Source: Cyclina sinensis (Eukaryota; Mollusca; Bivalvia; Venerida; Veneridae). Taken from it: 64,000 bases of DNA. Shown piece after piece: positions 35,260-46,428 of this stretch. The number at the start of each line of letters is the position of its first letter. Position 1 is the first letter of the stretch. The translations under genes were made by a program, and so were the position numbers. The DNA is taken from NCBI GenBank assembly GCA_012932295.1, contig JAAONU010000105.1:182138-246137 (forward strand), in the 5' to 3' direction. The notes beneath the pieces were generated by a model that was not told where the DNA came from, searched no databases, and saw only the letters and a program-made list of their open reading frames with translations.

Positions 35260-36760
35260 GTAATTTACCATGTTTGATTTTGATTGAATTAATTGATAAC
35301 AAAATAATAAATAGTTAAAACCGGGATATAACCTCATTACAAATGATATATTAAACATTTCAGTAGCTTCATCAAAATATATTAAAGACAAAATATATTG
35401 CTCCACGGAGCAAAGTTAAATAATGAAGCAAATTTCTTTTTCCATTTATTTTTTTTCATCAAATTACCAAACAAATATAAATGAAACACATAAGTACAAC
35501 AAAATTATTTTGTTTTATTACTTTGTGGTGAATCGTTATTTGTTTGTGGCGAGTCGTTATTACTCTGTGGTGAATCGTTATATGAACCTGTGGCGAATCG
35601 TTAGTGGCGAATTGTAATTGTGGCGAATCGTTACATTTTCATTAATATTCGGGAACTAATCCACGCCTACCAAGTAAAAAAATACGAATTACTCTGCTAC
35701 CGCTGTCGTCACTAAACTATGCGCGCAATGTGAAAATTAGACAAATTCAGTGAATAAAAATCAAAGGGCTTCATTATTTTGCCACATTATAGAGATATAC
35801 TTATTTAATCTAAATCAACTCTTATAATATTAGGTCTTTGGGGTCGGGCTACAACTCGTTCAAATATGCAATTAAAACCAGTGTAAAGACTATTCTCTAG
35901 CATAAAAGAATACAATTTCATTTACAGACGCATGTTCTTTTTTCTTTTCTTCGTCTGTGAAAAACTTTCATTGTTAATAAATATTTGTAAATGAATATAT
36001 CTATAATACCCCGACAATGAGAGTGCAATATGTTTTTGAATGAAGACCTAAAGATCAAGCTTCCTTTCATCTCGTAAAAGTTTATAAGTGTTTTGGAGTA
36101 AAGGTGAACTGTGTAATAACAACAGAAAAAAAATGAAAATCAAATGAATAACCCGTAATACATGTATAAGTATTGCGCGAACTTCTATCCGCCAGTTAGG
36201 CATTCAATCCGTTCCGTCATCTGAAGGAACCACCACCCCATCAACCCTTTCGTACTTAACTAATTGATCTCGTTTATTTATCCGTTTGTCCATCTGTCTG
36301 TCTGTAAGATATGAAAGCACTTAACTGAAGTTACGTTCTTGCACATATATTCTAGTCATTTTAATGCTCAATAAATAAAGACAATCCTAGAGCCAAACAA
36401 AATTCGTTTGGATAACGAGGCAGCAGGTTTGAACAAATTTTGTAGAATAATGGGAATAAAGGTTTGCTCCCAGCCCTCTGCCAGAGGTTAACGTAGGCCA
36501 AGCTATGCCCATGGTTATAAAAGTTTTAGAAGCTGGTCTTACATGTCGAGTAAAATCAGTTTTGTGCAGACTGTGTCAATGGGTACCATTACTAAATCTG
36601 CTAAACCTTCTAAATTTTTATGAATGTAAAGAGATAATTTTATAGCATCTAGTAAACAACAATATACCAGTAGAATGGCCTTAAGATTTACTATAAAATG
36701 TAAAAACATCATGTAAAACAAAAGTACCTATTTGATCTAAGTATTACAGTACGATTGGCA
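35260..36760. other. Non-coding stretch with a short irregular repeat
   Basis: Apart from the GAATCGTTA cluster (separate entry) there is no gene or recognised element. Confidence 0.35.
35519..35636 (+). repeat. Irregular repeat of (T)GTGGCGAATCGTTA
   Basis: GTGG[TC]GAATCGTTA or a close variant (GTGGCGAGTCGTTA, GTGGCGAATTGTAA) occurs six times in about 110 bp with variable spacers. It has no coding or element context. Confidence 0.75.
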
Positions 36761-36769
36761 AAGTTTTAT

Positions 36770-38370
36770 GCATGATAAAAGCCGTTTTGGATAAAGTAAA
36801 CTGATGGACACCAGCAGCAGGACATAGATCAACTCTAAAATAAATGATTGAAAGTATAAAAACATTATGTGAAGCAACAGTATCTATATGATCTGGATAC
36901 TGTTAGAAGGACCTTTAGATCAATTCTAAAATAAATGACTGAAAGTATAAAAATATTGTGTAAAGTAATAGAATATAGTTACGTTAGTATTATGGTAAGA
37001 TCAGAACAGTTTTATGCATGATAAAAGCAGTTTTAGATAAAGTAAACTGATGGACACCACTATAAAGACATTGGAAACTGTTAGAAGGACCTTTAGATCA
37101 ACTCTAAAATAAATGATTGCTAGTACATAATTTATGTATTTTAATAGTATCTATTTGACCTTAGTATTATGTTAAGATTAGAAGGGTTTTATGCATGATG
37201 AAAACAGTTTTGGATAAAGTAAACTGATGGGCACCAGCAACAGGACATTGGACACAGTTAAGATCTTTAGGTCAACTCTAACATAAATGTTTGAAAGTAT
37301 AAAAACAGTATCAATTTGATCTAAGTATTACAGTAAGATTAGAAGAGTTTAATGTTATGCTTGATAAAAGCAGTTTTAGATAAAGTAAACTGATGGACAC
37401 CACTATAAGGACATTAAACACTGTTAGAAGGACCTTTAGATCAACTCTAAAATAAATGATTGCTAGTACATAATTTATGTATTTTAATAGTATCTATTTG
37501 ATCTTAGTATTATGGTAAGGTTAGAAGGGTGTTAGCATGATAAAAACAGTTTTGGATAAAGTAAACTGATGGGCACCAGCAGAAGGACATCGGACACTGT
37601 TAGAAGGACCTTTTAATAAACTCTAAAATAAATGATTGCCAGAATATAATTATCATGTATTTCAATAGTATCTATTTTGCCTTAGTGTTATGGGCACCAG
37701 CAGAAGGACATTGGACACCGTTAGAAGGACCTTTAGATCAACCCTAAAATAAATGACTGCCAGTATATAATTTTCAGAGTATTTATTTGACCTTAGTATT
37801 ATGGTAAGATTAGAAGGGTTTTAGCTTGAGTAAACAGTTTTGGATGAAGTAAACTGATGGGCACCAGCAGAAGTACATTGGGCACTGTTAGAAGGACCTT
37901 CTAATCAACCTTAAAATAAATGACATGATTTTCATGTATTTTAATGGTATCTATTTGACCTTAGTATTATGGTAAGATTAGAAGGGTTTTAGCATGATGA
38001 AAATAGTTTTGGATTAAGTAAACTGATGGGCACCAGCAGAAGGACATTGGACACCATTAAGATCTTTTAATTAGCTCTGAAATAAAAGATTGCCAGTACA
38101 TAATTTTCATAGTCTCTATTTGACCTTAGTATTATGGTAAGATTAGAAGGGTTTTAGCCTGAGCAATCAGTTTTGGATGAAGTAAACTGATGGGCACCAG
38201 CAGGACATTGGACACTGTTAGAAGAACCTTTAAATAAACTCTAAAATAAATGATTGCCAATACATACTTTTTATGTATTTTAATAGCATCTATTTGACCT
38301 TATCATTATTGTAAGAATAGCAGAGTTTTATGCATGATGAAAACAGTTTTGGATGAAGTAAACAGATGTA
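36770..38370 (+). repeat. Tandem array, ~160-180-bp unit, about 9-10 copies
   Basis: AAGTAAACTGATGG recurs near 36795, 37040, 37217, 37383, 37560, 37847, 38018 and 38181. Each is followed by 'GGACATTGGACACTGTTAGAA'-like and 'CTCTAAAATAAATGATTG'-like segments. Copies differ by indels. No ends with hairpins are seen and no coding capacity is present. Confidence 0.85.
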
Positions 38371-38835
38371 CTGCAGTGGAAGGACTTTGTACAAAGTGAA
38401 CACTGGAATTCATGATGGCGTTATTTTCTAAGAAATAAGGTGCAAGTTGCTGCCAGTAGTACCAGTATTGTTCTTTCAGATCAGCAGGGCAGTACAAATT
38501 ATAACCAATAAAGGAAAAACTTGAAATAGATAACAGTTTATCTGTGCACTGTGCTTTCTTGATTCTACACTATTAAACAACACTTTTTCATTTTTTTAAA
38601 AATTTTAATTACAATTTATCTTGAAAACATTCAAAATACTCGGATAAGGGTTATCCAAAAACAGCATAATTATTTTAATACCATATTCAAAATAGACATG
38701 TGTTCAAACTACATGGATGCCCACACAACATGGACATTAAGTTTGCAGTTACAGGCATTTTCATTATACATTTGTGAACCTGGTCTTACAGAGCACAAGT
38801 GGTTTTCACTACCTGTGATTAGAGGCAGAGAGAAA

Positions 38836-39530
38836 TCAATAATTCTGAAATCCCATCATACAGGCAGAAGTTATGGAATGGACACAAACTCCAACTGCAC
38901 TTAAGACTTTGTAAGTAATATACATTAAGTTAAAATCCTTTGCCGTGGCCATGAAGATTGACCCACGGACCTTAGTTAATGTATGGACGGGGTTGCATAC
39001 GGTAAATAACATGTATGCTTCGCCTAAAATCTCCCTGGACATCTTTACTTTGGTCACCTGAAATATAAAATGATCTTTAAACATGGCATGGAAGCAACAC
39101 TCGGATCTGTGTAGGTAAAATAACCTTTTTTTTTTAAAAAAAAAAAACTGCTACACACCATCACACTTATATGAATAATTTTCAAAAACTTGTACTCCAA
39201 CATTTATATTGCTTAATATTGTGGGATAATTTTCTTCAGAACATTTCTCTATACATGTAGTGACATTTTCCTCAAAGCAGAGAAAATTATACCAGTTCAT
39301 ATCTTTGTTAGTATCTTTTCATACCCAGCTGAAAATATTTAAAGTGGGAAAGTGTATACTCTTTTTAACAATTATCAGAAGACTGTAATAATTCCTGCAT
39401 TACATCATACCTTGGTATCATCAATCCTGTACCAGTGCAGACTGGACCGACAGAAGCAGAAGTAGTGACCGTTGCTCATGGAGCCATAATGCACTATTGC
39501 CGCAGTCAAAGAACCTTTGTCTTTCAGACT
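38836..39530 (-). pseudogene. Ubiquitin-specific protease C-terminus, two exons
   Basis: The exons are 39411-39530 and 38836-39057 on the minus strand, with GT-AG borders and phase 0 between them. The first encodes LTAAIVHYGSMSNGHYFCFC, then RSSLHWYRIDDTK. It contains the USP His box (G-x-M-x-x-GHY) and the following W-x-x-x-DD that supplies the third catalytic residue. The second encodes VTKVKMSREILGEAYMLF, the usual end of the USP fold, then an atypical tail to a stop. The Cys box and fingers are not in the window. The ALS2CR8-MULE exons lie directly upstream on the same strand, but the nearest of them ends in phase 2, which does not fit a direct join here. This is a partial gene or remnant. 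Confidence 0.65.
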
Positions 39531-39539
39531 CTGTGGGAA

Positions 39540-40084
39540 ATTCAGAATACTTAAAAAAATTTAATAAGAGGACAGTTACACAAAACATCGAATAAATTTT
39601 AGCATCACTTACTAAGTTTCTTGTCTAGATATCAATTGTCTATATGAGTTCAATGAGTGATCACAGCCAAAAAGAAGAGAGTAAGAGAGGGCATTTAATT
39701 TTATGCATGATTAATTAAGAAAGACAGTACAAACAATTTAAGAATATCAGAATTAATGCCTTGGACTGGTCAGTAGCATATCATTTGCCACTGGGGTTTA
39801 AACCAGGTTAGGTTCTTTACTACTTTTCCATAAAACATTTAATGGCTAAGTGAGCATGTCACTTTAATATTGAATGAGTTATATCCAACAGACAAAGAAT
39901 GGCTTTGTCTTGCAACAAGAATCTTTGAGTACTTCATTTGAAGAGCAAGAGATGTTTTTCGTTGATAAAAATTGAAAAACATGTTTAACCAGAAATGGTG
40001 CAGTGCAACGAAGACCAGGTTTTCCAATCTAATATAATAGCCCGAGTAGTTTCTAAATTCAAAGGAGACTTGCGTACAGACAAG

Positions 40085-40085
<1 letters not shown>
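39540..40085. other. Non-coding stretch
   Basis: No exon could be supported, including on the minus strand where upstream USP exons would be expected. Confidence 0.35.
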
Positions 40086-40088
<3 letters not shown>

Positions 40089-40164
<76 letters not shown>

Positions 40165-40165
40165 A
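40089..40165. repeat. (TA)n microsatellite
   Basis: About 65 bp of uninterrupted TA, then a slightly interrupted end. Confidence 0.97.
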
Positions 40166-40531
40166 TACATGGAAAAAAACAGGGCAATAACTCTGCCAAA
40201 AATGTTGGCATTGTAAATACTGGCAATATGCATCAGGGCTCTTATGATGATGCTTCTCAAAAAGTTTAGCAAGAAATGACAATGCGCTTTTTCATTTTTT
40301 TGAAATGTACCACATGTTCTTAACTGAGTTGTTTTGAATTTTCCTGAACATTTATTTTACTAATTTATTTAATAGCACTCAGAGTAGATCAGTACCACAC
40401 TGCACTGATGTGCATGCTTGTCTGTATCTGGGAAAGCTCAAAAGGTAGTCACAACTGCCTGTAACACAGTAAAAGTTAATAATAACAAAAAATAAGAAAA
40501 TCCTTGCTTATATTACTAATATATTACATAC

Positions 40532-40704
40532 CTCAGCATCATTGATGGAAGATACTCATCAATCAGAGTACTGACCATGGCAGACAGTGTCAAATTTCTT
40601 CTTTGCTCAAGGTACGTATATTTAAATGCCTGGTTTTGGCGTTCCAAACCATTGTTAGTGTTTACCACAATTGGCCCATCTGATCGATATGCCCAAACCC
40701 AACG
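40532..40704 (-). pseudogene. Exon 8 of the ALS2CR8-MULE gene
   Basis: RWVWAYRSDGPIVVNTNNGL is followed by ERQNQAFKYTYLE and LIDEYLPSM. The NTNNGLERQN segment is typical of the C-terminal part of MULE-type proteins. The donor AG|GTATGT implies at least one more exon, which I did not find. Confidence 0.75.
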
Positions 40705-41195
40705 CTATAATAAAAGTAATAAATGTTTTATTCTACAAAACATTACTTTTAATAATAATGAGAAAAAGATTTTACTCATCAATACAAAATGTATGAGATT
40801 GTGGCATTGTCATTAAGGTGTAGGACTGAAGATCACTTGACTGTCACCACTAGTTTTGAGTTGGTTCCTTTCATGTGACGAATCTTTCCAGCTAGCTTAC
40901 CAGAGGTCAGATATTCTACCTAGGTGCCGGCTTGTGCTGCTCAAAGAGGGCACCTGAGGTCTTCCTCCATTATGAAATCTGGATGTTGCCACTGACTTTA
41001 CTTGTCGAGTGCCTCAATAAGCCATAAGGTGAGCCAGCTGCATATAGTCTTGAATTATGTAACAAACATTATTACACAATCAACTTGTGAAAAATATAAT
41101 TTTCTTATCATTATATTATGATTTTGCAGCTAATGAATCTTAAACAGATACAATTCACCAAAAACTAAAAAAATAAAGGTTAAAAAAAAGCATAC

Positions 41196-41278
41196 TCTTT
41201 TTTCCGGCAGCCAAGTTCTACTGATCCATGTTCTCAATCTACTATTACTAACCCACTCAGCGGACGACTGCAGATTTT
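41196..41278 (-). pseudogene. Exon 7 of the ALS2CR8-MULE gene
   Basis: Encodes NLQSSAEWVSNSRLRTWISR, then TWLPEKR, and joins in phase 0 to exon 8. Acceptor TTCTTTTCAG, donor GA|GTATGC. Confidence 0.7.
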
Positions 41279-41524
41279 CTGAAAAGAATAAGTTTTTTTC
41301 TGAGCACAATAACTTAAATCTATACATTATTTGAATACTAACACCGCTGTGTCTTACCGTTTTTATTTTTCATCAAAATGATGCACAACACTTTTTAATA
41401 AATTTTTTCAATATTACTCTATAATGACACTTTGATAAAAATCTGTGTCAATATCTGTTGCATGTATATCCAAAGTTGAACTGGTAGTTTCAAGTAATGC
41501 AGCAAATTCAAATACTATGCCTAC

Positions 41525-41683
41525 CTAATGCAAGCTGAAAAGATTCTTCCGAACAAGCATGCGCACATTGCCTTAACATTGTTAGTACATGATCCTTGCG
41601 GTCAGACAAACCGTTGTCTTTTTTAGACAGCCACCGATTCCAACTCTGTTTGCGATGGAAGTCACACAGGTAGACAAAAGTTT
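41525..41683 (-). pseudogene. Exon 6 of the ALS2CR8-MULE gene
   Basis: ETFVYLCDFHRKQSWNRWLS continues to CAHACSEESFQLAL. It is open, with phase 1 on both sides (acceptor AATTTGCAG, donor TTAG|GTAGGC). Confidence 0.75.
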
Positions 41684-41789
41684 CTGCAAATTTAATTATT
41701 CCAATTTCCATCAAAGTTATAATCAGAATGCCAAATTAAGAGGATATTGTAAAGCTTCATTGGGGTTTACCTATAAATCAACATCTTAA

Positions 41790-42221
41790 AGGGGCTGTGC
41801 TCCAGATGACAAAAGAAAGAAAGTTTTCTTGTATTATAAATTTTTTGTAATATTTATGACTAATGCTTAAAAAATAACTTACTGACAAAAAATAAGTCAA
41901 ATAATTACATTATAAATTGATTTTTTCCCTTTCAAAGTGCTATACCGTAACGCGACGGTATAATTATATCGTATAAGATTTAAAGTAAATATTTGTAATA
42001 TCACATGCGGCGATGGTGGTGACAGTAAAAGCGTCGGAAATATTTTGTTAACATGAGGGTCCAGAGTTCAAATCAGGCTGTAGCGAAAATATTTTTTTTT
42101 ATTCTATTTTGACTTTTATAATCAGTTTTGAAGTAAAATATTATGTTGTTATAATCTACGGCATCTAAATATATAATTTATGAAAATTTTTTTTTTATGT
42201 CAAATCTGGAGTACAGCCTCT
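41790..42221 (+). mobile_element. TTAA-flanked MITE, copy 2
   Basis: TTAA flanks both ends (41786-41789 and 42222-42225). The termini AGGGGCTGTGCTCCAGAT and ATCTGGAGTACAGCCTCT match copy 1 (22541-22968), and the interiors are collinear with scattered changes. It sits in the intron between exons 5 and 6 of the ALS2CR8-MULE unit. Confidence 0.8.
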
Positions 42222-42608
42222 TTAAGTCACATGTCAATGCTTATAGTTTTGTTTGGCTTGGATATTTAATCAGTAATTAACCAATTTCTTTGCTATTGAC
42301 TGGCAACTTATCCTAAATGGTCTACTATGGGTAAGAAGTTAAGTGATATAATGTAAGCCAATGGATTGAGGCTCAAACATTCAACATACAAGGCCAGACG
42401 AAGAAGTCTTATAAAAAACCTTTAGGGTATTTAAAGCCTATTGGTTATTTTTTATTGATATTGTTATAAAAAGTAGTTATAAATGGCTCAAGTTGTGTCT
42501 GTCAAATATTGAAAAGAAAGGATTTAAATTAATGGATGAAGTGCAAAGAACATTTTTTGGGACATAATTTCAGTATCACACAACTATAGAAGCAGTACTC
42601 TTCAATAC

Positions 42609-42873
42609 CTGGAAAGATTTGTTCTATTGCACAAATTTTACGCTCACAAAAATCTGTCATAAAGTGACGGGGATTCCATGTGAAATCATCCTCTGACATC
42701 CATCTTTAAGCGTGGATAGCCCTTGCTTTATGGACTCTGTGGTTTCATTCTCAACTAAAAATTCACCCACTACACTGTATCCCATGTTTGTAGGCACTGC
42801 TAGGAATAATAATGGCAGGGAATACTTCGTAGTATTGTAAGTGGCATCTAAGAGGCAGATTTCGTTACCATAT
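42609..42873 (-). pseudogene. Exon 5: MULE catalytic region with a one-base deletion
   Basis: Starts YGNEICLLDATYNTTKYSLP with the first catalytic Asp in LLDATY. After GLSTLK the frame breaks (about 42683-42712). WNPRHFMTDFCERK with the second Asp and IEQIFP follow in another frame. The exon length of 265 nt is one short of what its donor and the next exon require, so a single-base loss explains both facts. Confidence 0.78.
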
Positions 42874-43465
42874 CTACAATGCATATTAACATGTAATGAC
42901 AAAGATATACGAACATTTGTCATAAAATGAAGTACTTTATCAAAAGTAATCCACTGTTATCTTTCATTAAAGCTGTACAGTTATAGTGATGAAACACTAA
43001 TTCTCGTATTACATGTACTAGTACCATGGACGTTAATATGGCAAATATTGGCACTTTCTATGGTGTATACATGTATACCTGCAAACGTGGTTCTTACAGG
43101 TAATTGTTTTACACAAGACAATATTTAGTAATAGGGGAAAACATTCTAACAACAACATTATCTGAACTGACCTTATGTAAAACTGAAAATTCTACTAAGT
43201 AAATGCAATCAACCTCTGAAATATGAAGGCTGTGGCTAAAATGGTTCTCCAATAACTGAGTGAAAATGCTTTTCTCTCTTCAGGTCCCTGTGACATTGAC
43301 CTAAGAACATGGGTTTTGCATATGATACTTGGTCTATTTATGGTGGTCATGTGTACCTATTAATTTTTAAATCGCATCATGCATGCATTAGTTATAGATC
43401 TGACACAAAGTATATACGCTACATTTTTGAACACATACTATACACTAAACAGATGAGTTTACTAC

Positions 43466-43696
43466 CTTCTCAATAAATGCCTCTGATATTTTGACTGGTG
43501 ACAGAAGAAAAAAGATGTTGATATAGGTTTGGCTTGTGTAAATAAAACCTCGTCTTCATCATCCTGCTCAACTTCACCCAGATCTTCTGTTGAAGGAGCT
43601 GAAGAAGATGGGATGCACGTAAATCTGTCTTCAGGGTTCTCTTCTGTCCATTTTGCCACCAGATGCAGAAGGTTTTCTTGATCAAGTTGGGAGTAT
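43466..43696 (-). pseudogene. Exon 4 of the ALS2CR8-MULE gene
   Basis: Encodes LDQENLLHLVAKWTEENPED, an acidic linker (GEVEQDDEDEVLF) and HQSKYQRHLL, which precedes the MULE core in this family. Acceptor TTTTCTGTAG, donor AAG|GTAGTA, phase 2 on both sides. Confidence 0.75.
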
Positions 43697-44029
43697 CTAC
43701 AGAAAACATTAATTATACAAAAACATATAGTGAAGAACTTCTGCATAAATCAAACAATCAAATTTGTCCTAGGTGTGGAAATGCTACATTATGAAGCATT
43801 ATCAAGTTAGATCTGTTCCATACACATTTTATATCATCAATAAAATATACCCGGAGGGTATTTGTTTTTGTTCTGATTGAGATCAAATTTATTTCACATG
43901 GTGAAATATATTTACTCTTACATTGAACCTTACTGATTCTCTTTTCGTTACATGCCGAAAAATGTTTATAGTGATATTTAATTGAACACTTAATGAGAAG
44001 CATACCATATTTGTATTTCAAAATACAAA

Positions 44030-44670
44030 CAAACAGTTACAATCAAGTATTTCAGTTCTGTATTGAAGGTCCTTCCAACAGTGCCCAGTGGTCCTTATAA
44101 AGGTGTCCCTAAATATCAATGTGAAATTACTGCATCTTTGCAACAGGATACATTTCTGATCTAGCAGAACAACCTAAATTAGAGTAGGTGTTTGTAATTT
44201 ATAACACAAACAAACAGTTACACTCAAGTATTTCAGTTCTGTATTGAAGGCCCTTCCAACAGTGCCCAGTGGTCCTTCTAAAGGTGTCCCTAAATATCAA
44301 TGTGAAAATACTGTATCTTTGCAACAGGATATATTTCTGATCTAGCAGAACAACCTAGAGTAGAGTAGCTATTTGCATTTTACAGTACATACAAACAGTT
44401 ACAATCAAGTATTTCAGTTCTGTATTGAAGGTCCTTCCAACAGTGCCCAATGGTCCTTCTAAAGGTGTCCCTAAATATCAATGTGAAAATACTGCATTTT
44501 TGCAACAGGATAATTATATTTCTGATATAGCAGAACAACCTAAAGTAAAGTAGTTATTTGTATTATACAATACATACAAACAGTTACAATCAAGTATTTC
44601 AGTTCTGTATTGAAGGTCCTTCCAACAGTGCCTCAGTGGTTATTCAAATAGCATACCTGCATATAAATGT
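44030..44670 (+). repeat. Tandem array, ~179-bp unit, 3-4 copies
   Basis: AAACAGTTACAATCAAGTAT (or one mismatch) occurs near 44031, 44210, 44390 and 44578. The first three intervals are almost identical and contain CCTTCCAACAGTGCCCAGTG. The array lies in the intron between exons 3 and 4 of the ALS2CR8-MULE unit. Confidence 0.9.
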
Positions 44671-45161
44671 GTAAATACTGCATCTTTAGTAGCTTTTAAA
44701 AAATACAGATGGTATTAAATGAGTTGAATTATTCTTACACAGGTGTGAACCAAGGTATGTACAATTTAACAGAGAACTGATATTAGATAAAATTTTTATG
44801 TTACTAACGCTCTACCTAACACTTATAAACCTTTAAGCATATACTTCATACCTCTTTTTTCTTGGTTAACTTCACACTTTTTTAATTCATGAATAACATC
44901 ACTACTCATAATATAACAAATATTTTTACAAAATGTTTAAAACTTCCATGCCTTGTGGTTTACACATGAAATTTTCAAGGCACCAAATTTAGAGATTTAC
45001 CAGAAATTGTTCACGGGTTACTATATAACTGAGGAAATATATGCAATGTAATCAGAATTTTACCGCAATCTCTTGCCAAACGATTCTATTTAAATGACTC
45101 TTAACAGTTTTTTAGTTAAAATATAATCAGACCAATCCACTGCATATCCCTTTAAAGTTAC

Positions 45162-45379
45162 CTTAATCGTTGCTGGCACAAGTACATGTGTTTCCTGATG
45201 GTTTCATCTAATGGAAAATATGCCATATTGGTCCTGTCTGGAACATCACCAGCAAACTGACTTCCTATGAAGTGTCTGAGGTGCCTTTTGCACTCAGACA
45301 CGCTGGTAACTCCAGATGATACAAGCTGAAAGACCTTCTCTCTGATTTCTTTACTAACTGGATTGAGAAGTCCAGTTAG
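45162..45379 (-). pseudogene. Exon 3 of the ALS2CR8-MULE gene
   Basis: Open throughout: LTGLLNPVSKEIREKVFQLV, then SSGVTSVSECKRHLRHFIG and YFPLDETIRKHMYLCQQRL. The acceptor is CTTTTTCAG and the donor AAG|GTAACT, phase 2 into exon 4. Confidence 0.75.
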
Positions 45380-46145
45380 CTGAAAAAGTAAGTACAATTA
45401 TAAGATAAGTAGTTCTACATCTGTGTAAAAAACACAGCACAGTTACTTGCTGAGAAAATGCACACCTTGGCTTGGAAATAATCACTTCGTCAGTTACACT
45501 GAACTCATTAGAATACCTTTTTTCAAATAAAACGCGATAACGAAATATAAAATCTTCTTTCCTGGTCAAGCCCTGCTAAGGTGATCTCAGACCTCAAACA
45601 TTTACTGATGGTTTTCCTCACCCTCTCAGTATTTTTACTTGCCTAAATCAAATAAACTTAAAAGTCATCAACTAATTACTTTATAAGGTGTGGTCTGGGG
45701 TGGAGCGCAAAGGACCAAAGGTTGTGAGTTGAATTCAGTCAGATTGGAGATTCTCTAAAGATCTTTACATTCCTCCACACTGCACGAATACTGGTATGGA
45801 ACCCAGTAAGCAGTCATCGAGCATGATGAATCTAAGTTGTAAATTGGGTATCACAATTGATGTAAAATAAATGAGTGTGTCTTAACTAAAATAAATAACC
45901 CTAAACTTGTTTTGTTTAGCAGAAGTATATTTAATCATAAAACATAAAAAATATATAAAGTCAGATATGTATCAGAAAAACTATACCTAAGATCTCATTT
46001 CTACAATTTCTTTCAATTCTCAGCATCAAATGTTCAGCTTTTTTTAAAAAAAAGCTTCAGTAAGTGACAACATATCTCCTGTACATTTATAAACTTTAAA
46101 TTACATAAATGGCTTTTGTAATTAAGACCAAAACTTGCAATGTAC

Positions 46146-46251
46146 TTAGGGAACCGTACCACTTCTTTCACTGCAATCTTTGCAGTACATCCCTGTTTTT
46201 TGTTGTTGGCTGCAGAGAAGTTCTCCTTCTCTTAGGTCTTGGATGGTCATC
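46146..46251 (-). pseudogene. Exon 2 of the ALS2CR8-MULE gene, one-base frameshift
   Basis: It opens in phase 0 as DDHPRPKRRRTSLQPTT, then loses frame at a run of six A (46187-46192). The expected KKQGCTAKIAVKEVVRFPK follows one frame over. The acceptor is ATAATCAG; the 3' border is uncertain. Confidence 0.6.
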
Positions 46252-46428
46252 CTGATTATAAATGTATACTTGCTATAAAAATGAACAGTGAAGCTATTTG
46301 GTCTGAAACTTCATACAACATTTTCATAAGAAATATATCCAACTTTTATCACAGATCTATATAACTCCAATATGTCTCTGGCTAATATGACATTTTTCTT
46401 CAGATAAAATTTCTATAGATACATTAAA

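Noticed and set aside
38306..38497. Minus-strand frame with a Trp/Tyr-rich segment as a further USP or MULE exon
   Set aside because: It overlaps the end of the 170-bp tandem array and matches no conserved block I know.
40088..40282. Minus-strand frame ending in alternating Ile-Tyr
   Set aside because: A translation of the TA microsatellite.
40835..41040. Possible SINE tail in an intron of the ALS2CR8-MULE unit
   Set aside because: Words such as GGGCACCTGAGGTCTTCCTC look familiar from mollusc repeats, but neither box nor a second copy in the window supports it.
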